A model generated the notes under the pieces. That model saw only the letters and a program-made list of their open reading frames with translations. It did not search any database and was not told the origin of the DNA. 5,612 nucleotides of DNA from Sphingomonadaceae bacterium (GTDB lineage: Bacteria > Pseudomonadota > Alphaproteobacteria > Sphingomonadales > Sphingomonadaceae): positions 1-5,612 of the forward strand of contig CANFIV010000124.1 of the NCBI GenBank assembly GCA_947446935.1, read 5' to 3'. Each line of letters starts with the position of its first letter. Position 1 is the first letter of the stretch. Below, one piece after another: positions 1 to 5,514 of this stretch. The translations under genes were made by a program, and so were the position numbers.

Positions 1-691
1 ATGCGCCAAACCCTATGGCGAACAGCGCCGCCCCGCTCAGATCGATGGCCAAACCCCGATGCTCTTCGGCGGTACGGGGCAGGGTGGTGCGGCCCATGAG
101 CAGCGCAAACAGGCCGATGGGCAGGTTGATCAGGAAGATCAGCCGCCAGCCGAGGCCGAACAGGTTTATCTGGATCAGTATGCCGCCGATGATCGGGCCG
201 ACTATTGCCGCAAGACCAATGATCATGCCGAAGTAGGCGAGCCGCGAGACCCGCTCGAGCGGCGTATAGAGCAATTGCACGATGGCCATGGTTTGCGGCC
301 CCATCATCGCGCCCGCACCGCCTTGTAGAATGCGCGCAACCACGAGCTGCAGCGGTGATCCGGCCAGCCCGCACAACGTCGAGGCCAGAATGAACCCCGT
401 CACGCCGCCCAGAAACATGCGCCGGTGGCCAAAGGCATCGCCCATCCGGCCGCCCAGCAGCAGCAGCGAGCCAAGCGTGAGCAGATAGCCTGCGACGATC
501 CACTGCATCGCTGCGGGCGAGGCATCGAGCCCGGTGCGGATCGCGGGCAGCGCGGTGTTGATGATCGTGGAATCCGCCACCTCGAGCACCACGGCTGTCA
601 ACACCGTGAAAAACGCAAGCGCGCGCTGGCGTTCGTCCAGCTCGTGGGGCAGCCTTTGCCCCGATGTCGCCGCATCCTGCTCCGCCGCCAC
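1..691 (-). CDS. DHA2-family (EmrB/QacA-like) MFS efflux transporter, C-terminus outside window
   Basis: Inner-membrane proton-driven exporter, probably of drugs or other toxic small molecules. Only the first 230 codons are inside the window. Seen in the translation: a short cytoplasmic N-terminus (about residues 1-24); helix 1 with the family signature ADSTIINTALPAI (about 39-51; families usually have LDxTIVNVALP); motif A GGRMGDAFGHRR (80-91); motif B RILQGGAGAMMGPQ (120-133); motif C GPIIGG (165-170); and WRLIFLINLPIG (182-193), typical of DHA2 members. These members normally have 14 helices and about 450-550 residues, so more than half the gene lies beyond the left edge. No in-frame ATG precedes the conserved part and an in-frame TAA lies at 769-767. 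I chose GTG at 691 because GGGGG lies about 4 bases upstream; GTG at 745 or 709 are alternatives. Family assignment is firm, substrate unknown. It is divergent from the second MFS gene. Confidence 0.93.
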   Translation of the reverse strand, partial: MAAEQDAATSGQRLPHELDERQRALAFFTVLTAVVLEVADSTIINTALPAIRTGLDASPAAMQWIVAGYLLTLGSLLLLGGRMGDAFGHRRMFLGGVTGFILASTLCGLAGSPLQLVVARILQGGAGAMMGPQTMAIVQLLYTPLERVSRLAYFGMIIGLAAIVGPIIGGILIQINLFGLGWRLIFLINLPIGLFALLMGRTTLPRTAEEHRGLAIDLSGAALFAIGFGA

Positions 692-787
692 GTCGCCCCC
701 GATCCCCACCTGTCTGTCGCGGCGGCCCCGCCCTGGCAACGACACCAGCGAACCACCAGCGCCCGATTAAACTAAAATCATGCTTCT

Positions 788-815
788 ATTATGACCGCGT
801 CTGCCTTATGGTCAA
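788..815 (-). promoter_or_regulatory. Candidate sigma70 promoter for the DHA2 transporter gene
   Basis: On the minus strand, TTGACC (815-810; 5 of 6 to the -35 consensus) is followed by a 16-base spacer and CATAAT (793-788; 5 of 6 to the -10 consensus). Transcription would start near 781, giving a leader of about 90 bases to the GTG at 691 or about 36 bases to the GTG at 745. The match is good by eye, but short consensus matches arise by chance and no start site is known. Confidence 0.45.
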
Positions 816-838
816 GGGCGTGCGCCGCGCGGTCAAGG
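792..838. promoter_or_regulatory. Repeat cluster between divergent MFS genes, possible operator
   Basis: GGTCAAGG occurs twice, at 810-817 and 831-838, exactly 21 bases apart (two helical turns). TGACCGCG at 792-799 is inverted as CGCGGTCA at 828-835. One copy overlaps the -35 box proposed for the minus-strand transporter, so a protein bound here could control both divergent genes. The repeats are read directly; the operator role is inference, and no regulator gene lies in the window. Confidence 0.35.
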
Positions 839-872
839 CTCGATCCAGCCGTCAGCGCCAAAAAAGTTGTTC

Positions 873-887
873 GGGGAGAATGTCTTG
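873..887 (+). promoter_or_regulatory. Ribosome binding site that selects the TTG start of the second MFS gene
   Basis: GGGGAG at 873-878 is followed by a 6-base spacer and a TTG at 885-887. The reading frame has no ATG or GTG start between the in-frame TGA at 792-794 and the first conserved helix; only TTG at 867 and TTG at 885 are available. The TTG at 867 has no purine-rich stretch at a useful distance, so 885 is preferred. Confidence 0.55.
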
Positions 888-2108
888 GCAATTGCATCGA
901 CGGCGGAGCGCCAGCCCGGTCTCGCGCAGGGGCTGACGGTCATCATCGCGGGCTTCTTGCCGATCCTGGCGATTGTCTCGATGTTTCCCGCGATCCCCGC
1001 GATCATCGGGCATTTCGCGCCAACCGATCCACTGGCAGGCACCAAAGTCCCCTCGATGGTCACCGCGCCGGGGCTGACGATTGCGCTGGTCGCGATGTTC
1101 GCGGGCGTGCTGGTCGATCGGTTCGGCCGCCGCACTCTGCTGCTGATTGCGACCTTCTTCTACGGCATCATCGGCGCCGCGCCGTTCTTCCTCGAACACC
1201 TCGATGCGATCTATGCCTCGCGCTTGCTGCTCGGCCTGTGCGAGGCTGCGATCCTCACCACCATCAACACGCTGATCGCCGATTATTGGCCTGATGAGGG
1301 GCGCCGCAAGTGGTTGGCGCTGCAAGGTCTGGTCGGACCGGCGCTGTCCTCGGGGATGATCTTCTTTGCCGGCACGATGACGGCATGGCGCTGGAACGGC
1401 ATTTTCCTGCTCTATCTCCTCGCGCTGCCGATCTTCGCGGCGATGCTGCGCTATATGTATGAACCCGCGAGCGATGCCACTGCGCGCAAGATGCTCGGAA
1501 TGGACGAGGAGGGTGTGGCCGCGCCCGGCTTCCCGTGGCGCGCCATGTTCGGCATTGCGGGCCTCACGCTGTTTTCCTCGGCGATCTACTATGTGTTCAT
1601 CGTCAATGGCGCGACCGTCTGGACCGAGCTCGGCGTGTCCGATCCGCAGAGCATCGGCCAGATCACCGCGCTGCCCTCGCTGTTCATTCTGGCGGGGGCG
1701 AGTCTGTTCTGGTTGCTGGGGAGCCGGGGCGTGTCTTCGCCGGTGATGATCGCCATATTCCTGAGCTTTTTGGGAATTGGCCTCGCGGTCATGGGCCTCA
1801 CGCGCGGGTGGCAGGGCATGATCCTCGGCATGGCGCTGCAGCAGACCGGCGCGGGCATGGCGATCCCCACGCTGATCGCGTGGGCGCAGAGCCAGCTACC
1901 GTTCCAGCACCGCGGCCGCGGCATGGGCATATGGACGGCGACGTTCTTCTTCGGCCAGTTCTCCTCGCCACTCCTCGTCAGCATGCTGCGCGGGGCGCTC
2001 GGCACGATGCAGGGCGCGTTCCTCGTCGCCGGGATCATCAGCGCGGTGGGGGCGGTGCTGCTGCTGTTTGTGCTGTCCGGCACGGGGCGGAAGGGCAAAT
2101 CAGCTTAG
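885..2108 (+). CDS. 12-helix MFS transporter, substrate unknown
   Basis: Major facilitator superfamily inner-membrane transporter, 407 residues from the TTG at 885 (413 if TTG 867 is used). Numbering from 885: helix 1 about 16-36; a periplasmic loop to about 58; helix 2 leading into motif A GVLVDRFGRR (74-83); helix 4 with RLLLGLCEAA (113-122), a motif-B-like segment; then GRRKWLALQG (139-148) and a motif-C-like helix. A charged central loop (about 190-215) separates the halves. The second half contains HRGRGMGIWTATFFFGQF (about 342-359), a loop-helix pattern seen in a group of alphaproteobacterial MFS proteins. Length and two six-helix halves fit a 12-helix DHA1-like or sugar/organic-acid-type carrier rather than the 14-helix DHA2 type next door. 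No substrate can be assigned. It is divergent from the neighbouring exporter, and the 104 bases after its stop show no clear terminator. Confidence 0.93.
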   Translation: MAIASTAERQPGLAQGLTVIIAGFLPILAIVSMFPAIPAIIGHFAPTDPLAGTKVPSMVTAPGLTIALVAMFAGVLVDRFGRRTLLLIATFFYGIIGAAPFFLEHLDAIYASRLLLGLCEAAILTTINTLIADYWPDEGRRKWLALQGLVGPALSSGMIFFAGTMTAWRWNGIFLLYLLALPIFAAMLRYMYEPASDATARKMLGMDEEGVAAPGFPWRAMFGIAGLTLFSSAIYYVFIVNGATVWTELGVSDPQSIGQITALPSLFILAGASLFWLLGSRGVSSPVMIAIFLSFLGIGLAVMGLTRGWQGMILGMALQQTGAGMAIPTLIAWAQSQLPFQHRGRGMGIWTATFFFGQFSSPLLVSMLRGALGTMQGAFLVAGIISAVGAVLLLFVLSGTGRKGKSA

Positions 2109-2212
2109 GGTGCGTGGAGAAGATGCCGCCTTACATCGCCCGCAGCTTTTGGCCTTGCCGAGATTAAAACCTGCCTGTTCGGAAACGCAACATTGATGAC
2201 GTTGGCGGCTTA

Positions 2213-2548
2213 ATGCATCATCATCAGATGTCTGGGTTTCACGACTTCACAACAGACCCGCGTAGCGGTCGGCCACAGCCGCATACTTCGTGGCTCGGCG
2301 AGCGGCTGATCACCTGGACCGCTTGGGCGTCGGCGGTGATTTCGGTGGGTGGCGCTATCGCGTATTACCTGAAGTGGCCCGAGATGGACGGCGCGGCCCA
2401 AATGACGTTCGCGGCGGTGCTGTTCGCCCTCATCGCCTTTTGGCGTCAGAGCATGCTTGCACGAAAGCGCGCCACCTATCACGATGCGGTTGCCGCCTAC
2501 GAGGCCATGCTCTCGCAGTCAGGGGCTGACGTCCGCTCCCAGCAATAG
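2213..2548 (+). CDS. Small two-helix membrane protein of unknown function
   Basis: A 111-residue predicted inner-membrane protein that I do not recognise. Seen: a polar N-terminal stretch of about 30 residues starting MHHHQ; a hydrophobic helix at about 33-52 (LITWTAWASAVISVGGAIAY); a short loop with KWPEMDG; a second helix at about 62-77; then a basic segment RQSMLARKR (78-86) and a soluble, probably helical tail. The basic residues after helix 2 suggest that both ends are cytoplasmic, as in a hairpin membrane protein. Codon use is GC-rich at third positions like the transporters, which supports a real gene. The ribosome site is weak (GGCGG at 2204-2208 for ATG 2213); ATG 2228 (MSGFHD) is an alternative start that would drop the odd CATCATCAT histidine run. 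It follows the MFS gene by 104 bases and may be independent. Confidence 0.68.
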   Translation: MHHHQMSGFHDFTTDPRSGRPQPHTSWLGERLITWTAWASAVISVGGAIAYYLKWPEMDGAAQMTFAAVLFALIAFWRQSMLARKRATYHDAVAAYEAMLSQSGADVRSQQ

Positions 2549-2581
2549 CGGAGGCGAGGCGAGGTGGCCGGTAGTCGAAGT

Positions 2582-2628
2582 TGCTTCAGGTAGCACCCGT
2601 TGAAGCAGCTATCCGGAAGTCTGGATAG
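2582..2628. repeat. Two tandem hairpins after the small membrane protein gene
   Basis: First hairpin: TGCTTCA (2582-2588) pairs with TGAAGCA (2601-2607), 12-base loop. Second hairpin: CTATCCGGA (2609-2617) pairs with TCTGGATAG (2620-2628), perfect in its outer six pairs with one G-U pair inside. They begin 33 bases after the stop at 2548 and are separated by one base. No T-run follows on either strand, so they are not standard intrinsic terminators; they may stabilise the 3' end of the upstream transcript or support Rho-dependent ending. Function is inference. Confidence 0.4.
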
Positions 2629-2803
2629 AATGGTCTCGTCCCAGTCTCGACAACAAGACTGTCATCCAGCGCACAGGACCCAAGCCGGCCTGTCCGGCGT
2701 ATGAATATCGCTGAATTTTGAGTGGCTTGCCGGATCGTATTTGGCCCATTCTGGGGCAGTCCTTTTTCGGCAACTGTGGGTGCCTTGACCGCCGATAGCT
2801 TTC

Positions 2804-2831
2804 GTTTCAACAAAATTTGAAACCGGTTCAA
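2804..2831. promoter_or_regulatory. Overlapping inverted repeats upstream of the PEP-CTERM gene, possible operator
   Basis: GTTTCAA (2804-2810) and TTGAAAC (2817-2823) form a perfect 7-bp inverted repeat around a 6-base centre. The right half also belongs to a second, slightly imperfect inverted repeat, TTGAAACCGGTTCAA (2817-2831), centred on the perfect palindrome AACCGGTT (2821-2828). Three half-sites of the type (G)TTCAA/TTGAA thus lie in 28 bases, ending 63 bases before the start codon. This is the arrangement expected of a dimer-binding regulator site. I found no strong sigma70 -35/-10 pair nearby, nor a sigma54 (-24/-12) motif. Confidence 0.4.
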
Positions 2832-2894
2832 GAGTTCGGCCCAATCGAGAAGAAATTCGTTTCGGGTAGATTAAAAACAAGGTGATTCAATAAT

Positions 2895-3569
2895 ATGCGT
2901 AAAATTTCCATAAGTGCTTTGGCATTTTTTGCCTTTTGTGGGCAGGCGCATGCAGCGACAAAGATCATCTTGAACTCTGAAAACACCGCGTTGCCATCGT
3001 ATACCACGGCTCAAATTTTTCAGGATTTTGGCACAAATATCCCTAACGGAACAGTGTTTGTGCCTAATACTACAATTAAATCAGTCATTAATTCTGGGAC
3101 ACCCACTGAATTCCTAAAAAACCCGAACAAGAATGACCCTACAGTTGTAAGAAAAAATGCTCTCGAAGGGATGAGTGGTGACTACCTCGCTATCGGAAAC
3201 GGGGGCAGATATACGTTGGATTTTGCCAAGCCTATCGCATTTTTCTCCTTCGCGTTTAACGATATCGATAACAACAATCATCTCAAATTCACCTATGCCG
3301 ATCATACCACTCAAGTACTGAACGGTTTGGCTATTTTGGGAAATCCTTCAGACGATCCTGATTTTGGCCGGGTCAGCTTCGATGTCGGTTCTGGATCCAA
3401 GATCCAGTCGGTTTCATTTTACACGGGCGATGACAGCTTCAACATAGACTCCATCGCGTCTGCGGCACCCGAGCCGTCGACCTGGATGCTGATGATCGTT
3501 GGATTTGGAATTGTGGGCTTCGCACTTCGCAAGCGTACCGCTGTCAAATCGAGTGGCGTTTACGCCTGA
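2895..3569 (+). CDS. Exported PEP-CTERM (exosortase-sorted) surface protein
   Basis: A 224-residue secreted protein likely to be processed and sorted at the cell envelope by an exosortase. Seen: a Sec signal peptide at 1-20 (basic MRK, hydrophobic ISISALAFFAF, cleavage after AHA with ATK following); a soluble region at about 21-190 rich in Asn, Asp, Thr, Ser and alternating hydrophobics, suggesting a beta-sandwich (for example YTLDF, FSFAFNDID, SVSFYTGDDSFNIDSI); then the sorting tag PEPSTW (192-197), a membrane helix (about 198-211) and RKR (212-214). The order PEPxxW, helix, basic cluster is the PEP-CTERM signature, here the PEPxxWA-like subtype common in sphingomonads. Family knowledge suggests roles in biofilm or extracellular matrix; the exact function is unknown. 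The start is well supported by AAGGTGA at 2879-2885, 9 bases before ATG. The body is AT-rich compared with its neighbours. No exosortase gene is in the window. A 10-residue tail follows RKR, longer than usual. Confidence 0.93.
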   Translation: MRKISISALAFFAFCGQAHAATKIILNSENTALPSYTTAQIFQDFGTNIPNGTVFVPNTTIKSVINSGTPTEFLKNPNKNDPTVVRKNALEGMSGDYLAIGNGGRYTLDFAKPIAFFSFAFNDIDNNNHLKFTYADHTTQVLNGLAILGNPSDDPDFGRVSFDVGSGSKIQSVSFYTGDDSFNIDSIASAAPEPSTWMLMIVGFGIVGFALRKRTAVKSSGVYA

Positions 3570-3593
3570 ACAGATCTGTCTGTGCTAAAAATG

Positions 3594-3619
3594 CGCCGCT
3601 GATCGAAAGGTCGGCGGTG
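3594..3619. terminator. GAAA-loop hairpin after the PEP-CTERM gene, possible weak terminator
   Basis: As plus-strand RNA, 3594-3604 pairs with 3609-3619 as an 11-bp stem (including three G-U pairs) closed by a GAAA tetraloop at 3605-3608. It starts 25 bases after the PEP-CTERM stop. It lacks a T-run on the plus strand (TGATTACG follows), so termination would be inefficient or it may protect the 3' end. On the minus strand a T5 run follows (complement of 3587-3591), but the stem there has three C-A mismatches. Confidence 0.45.
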
Positions 3620-3720
3620 ATTACGCATGCCAGCTTGGCACACCTTTCCTACATGCGCAGACTTCGTCAAGAGGCACACACCGCTCTTTGATATCGTCCG
3701 TGCATCGCCGAATTCCGGCC

Positions 3721-3738
3721 GAGTGTCACCCGACACTC
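3721..3738. repeat. Perfect inverted repeat sharing sequence with the GMC terminator
   Basis: GAGTGTC (3721-3727) and GACACTC (3732-3738) form a perfect 7-bp stem with loop ACCC. The segment GTGTCACCC (3723-3731) is repeated exactly at 3806-3814 within the terminator hairpin of the minus-strand operon. No T-run follows on either strand. This may be a decayed or duplicated terminator arm or a small REP-like element. Confidence 0.35.
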
Positions 3739-3777
3739 TGTGCCGCTATCAATCTGATAAATCACAAGTATTAGCTG

Positions 3778-3813
3778 AAAATCAAAGGTGACACAGTGTC
3801 GCCCTGTGTCACC
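3778..3813 (-). terminator. Intrinsic terminator of the GMC dehydrogenase operon
   Basis: On the minus strand, GGTGACACAG (3813-3804), loop GGCGACA (3803-3797) and CTGTGTCACC (3796-3787) form a perfect 10-bp hairpin followed by TTTGATTTT (3786-3778). It lies 9 bases after the GMC stop codon, the expected place for Rho-independent termination. The U-tract is interrupted by GA, so strength is uncertain. The inner part also contains a shorter palindrome, GACACAGTGTC (3790-3800), which could compete with the main fold. Confidence 0.75.
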
Positions 3814-3822
3814 CTCAACGAG

Positions 3823-5514
3823 TCAAATCGCCCCCGCCTTGAGCAGCTCCACCGCATGCGCCGCCGCGCGCGCGGTCAGCGCCATGTAGGTGAGCGAGGG
3901 GTTCTGGCAGGCGCTGGAACTCATCTGCGCGCCATCGGTGACGAACAGGTTCGCCACGTCATGCGACTGGCTCCACTTGTTGAGTACGGAGGTGGCGGGG
4001 TCGAGCCCCATGCGCGCGCCGCCCATCTCGTGGATCGCGGTGCCGCCTGGGCCGGGGCGGTCAAAGCCGAAGATCACATGCCCGCCCGCCTTAGTGAGCA
4101 TTTCCGTGGCGTCGGCCTTGGCCTGCGCCAGCGCGGCGTTTTCCTCGGCTCCGAAGGCAAATTCGATGTGCAGTTGGGGTATGCCGTTGCTGTCGGTTTT
4201 GCTGCGGTCGAGCGTGAGGCGGTTGGTGGCGCGCGGCACACAGTCTGCAAAGCCAACAAGCACCATGCGCCAAGGTCCGGGCTTTCGCAGCTTGGCTTTA
4301 TAGTCCGCACCAATCCCGGCTTCACGCTTGCCCGCGGTCCAGCCCGATTGCAGCGCGCCGCCCTGAAACGAGAAGCCGCGCGTATGGCCCGCGCCGTCCA
4401 TTGTCTCCATGTTGCGATATCGCGGTATCACCACGCCGGTCGGGCGGTTGCCGAAGCTGGTCCATTGCTCGAAGCCGGGCATGATTGCGGCGGCAGACAG
4501 CGTGTTGGCGTGGTCCATGATATGGGTGCCAAGCACGCCGCTGCTGTTGGCAAGACCGCCGGGCATGGCCTCGCTGGCCGAGTTCAGCAGCAGGTGGACT
4601 GAATTGAAGGCCCCGGCATTCAGGAACACCATCCGCCCCGTCGCCTGCCGCCGCGCCTTGGTCTTGCTGTCGATCCAGCGCACGCCCGTCACCTTGCGGG
4701 TCGCCGGATCGTAGTTGACGTGCTCCACCGCCGCGTCGGTGATCAGCGTCAAGTTGCCGGTCGCCTGCGCTGCTGGCAGCGTGCTGGACTGGGTGGAGAA
4801 ATACGCACCGTAGGAACATCCCCGCGCGCAAATCGAGCGGCTCTGGCACGCGCCGCGCCCCTCTTTCTCCACGGTAAGGTTGGCGGTTCGCCCAATGGTC
4901 AGGCACCGTTCAGGCCACGATGCAAGGATGCGCTCGCGCACCGCTTGCTCGACCACGTTGAGCGCGAAGGGTGGCAGGAACTTCCCGTCGGGCAGCTGCT
5001 TCAGCCCTTCGGCAGCACCCGCCACGCCGATGAACTCCTCCACCTTGTCGTACCACGGCGCAATGTCGGCATAGCGGATCGGCCAATCGGTGCCGTGGCC
5101 ATCGCGCTTGTTCGCGCCGAAATCGTAGTCCGACCAGCGGTAGCTCTGCCGCCCCCAAGTCAGCGAGCGCCCGCCAAGCTGGTAGCTGCGGAACCAGTTG
5201 AACGCGGTGTCCACGCCCGTCTGGTAGGGGTTCTCGGCATCGTTCACGAAGTGGCCTTGTGTGAACTCGGTGAAATGCCGGTTGAGCGCCTGTACAGGGT
5301 ATTCGCGCGCATAAAGCTCGGCATCGCCGATCCCGCGAAACGGCATGTCCCATGGGGCCTTCAGCTCGGTCTCGTAGTCCACCTGATGCTCGATCTTGCG
5401 TCCGCGTTCGAGCAGGAGGACCTTGAGCCCCGCCTCGGTGAGCTCCTTGGCTGCCCAGCCGCCGGTAATACCGGAGCCGACAACGATGGCATCGAAGTTC
5501 AGAGTCTCGTCCAT
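3823..5514 (-). CDS. GMC-family FAD-dependent dehydrogenase, probable sugar/polyol dehydrogenase large subunit
   Basis: A 563-residue flavoprotein expected to oxidise an alcohol group of a sugar, sugar acid or polyol and pass electrons to a membrane carrier. Seen: N-terminal FAD-binding fold FDAIVVGSGITGGWAAKEL (7-25) with acidic E36 ending strand 2; GGRSLTWGR (114-122), a GMC flavin-contact motif; a cysteine segment with C223, C229 and C233; GMC C-terminal domain with HEMGGARMG (495-503) and CQNPSLTYMALTARAA (536-551). H495 and N538 are the likely catalytic His/Asn pair. Length suits the gluconate 2-dehydrogenase large-subunit-like branch. The C-x5-C-x3-C spacing recalls the cysteine-rich region reported to bind a 3Fe-4S cluster in bacterial FAD-dependent glucose/gluconate-type dehydrogenases (family knowledge from memory). 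There is no signal peptide, so export would depend on a partner. The start is the ATG overlapping the upstream stop (TGATG), indicating translational coupling. Substrate is not readable; choline or other alcohol dehydrogenase activity is less likely given the partner gene. Confidence 0.93.
   Translation of the reverse strand: MDETLNFDAIVVGSGITGGWAAKELTEAGLKVLLLERGRKIEHQVDYETELKAPWDMPFRGIGDAELYAREYPVQALNRHFTEFTQGHFVNDAENPYQTGVDTAFNWFRSYQLGGRSLTWGRQSYRWSDYDFGANKRDGHGTDWPIRYADIAPWYDKVEEFIGVAGAAEGLKQLPDGKFLPPFALNVVEQAVRERILASWPERCLTIGRTANLTVEKEGRGACQSRSICARGCSYGAYFSTQSSTLPAAQATGNLTLITDAAVEHVNYDPATRKVTGVRWIDSKTKARRQATGRMVFLNAGAFNSVHLLLNSASEAMPGGLANSSGVLGTHIMDHANTLSAAAIMPGFEQWTSFGNRPTGVVIPRYRNMETMDGAGHTRGFSFQGGALQSGWTAGKREAGIGADYKAKLRKPGPWRMVLVGFADCVPRATNRLTLDRSKTDSNGIPQLHIEFAFGAEENAALAQAKADATEMLTKAGGHVIFGFDRPGPGGTAIHEMGGARMGLDPATSVLNKWSQSHDVANLFVTDGAQMSSSACQNPSLTYMALTARAAAHAVELLKAGAI

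Larger units (their letters stand above)
2549..2894. other. Gene-free stretch upstream of the PEP-CTERM gene
   Basis: About 346 bases with no convincing gene on either strand. The left end carries two tandem hairpins (2582-2628), the middle a 5-bp inverted repeat GCCGG/CCGGC at 2684-2698, and the right end an inverted-repeat cluster (2804-2831) and the ribosome site of the next gene. From about 2700 onward the DNA becomes visibly richer in A and T, continuing into the PEP-CTERM gene. Two overlapping minus-strand open frames of 81 and 72 codons are present but have no recognisable domain and no good start. Confidence 0.6.

Noticed and set aside
15..775. Several plus-strand frames of 68-116 codons over the left end
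   Set aside because: They are antisense to the DHA2 transporter, whose frame shows motifs A, B and C and the family-specific helix signatures.
791..1294. 167-codon plus-strand frame with an ATG, overlapping the second MFS gene
   Set aside because: The translation is Arg/Asp/His-rich low-complexity typical of an out-of-frame GC-rich gene, while the overlapping frame from 885 shows clear MFS helices and motifs.
2109..2212. Possible terminator or promoter between the second MFS gene and the small membrane protein gene
   Set aside because: I found no stem with a T-run, and TTGCCG at 2155-2160 has no matching -10 at 16-18 bases, so neither is claimed.
2685..2760. Possible sigma54 promoter before the PEP-CTERM gene, as known for some PEP-CTERM regulons
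   Set aside because: TGGCTTGCC and TTGGCCC stretches occur here but do not fit the GG-N10-GC spacing of a -24/-12 element.
2586..2880. Two overlapping minus-strand open frames (81 and 72 codons) in the gap before the PEP-CTERM gene
   Set aside because: The longer begins with TTG inside the inverted-repeat cluster, neither has a ribosome site I trust, and no domain is recognisable. They could be remnants, but nothing supports calling a pseudogene.
3796..4602. 268-codon open frame on the plus strand
   Set aside because: It lies antisense to the GMC dehydrogenase, starts inside the terminator hairpin, and its translation has no recognisable domain. High-GC coding DNA commonly gives long antisense frames.
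4322..4906. 194-codon minus-strand frame within the GMC gene
   Set aside because: Same strand but wrong frame; the composition is Arg/Gly/Asp/His-rich without motifs. I considered a frameshifted GMC, but the real frame is unbroken across all conserved motifs.
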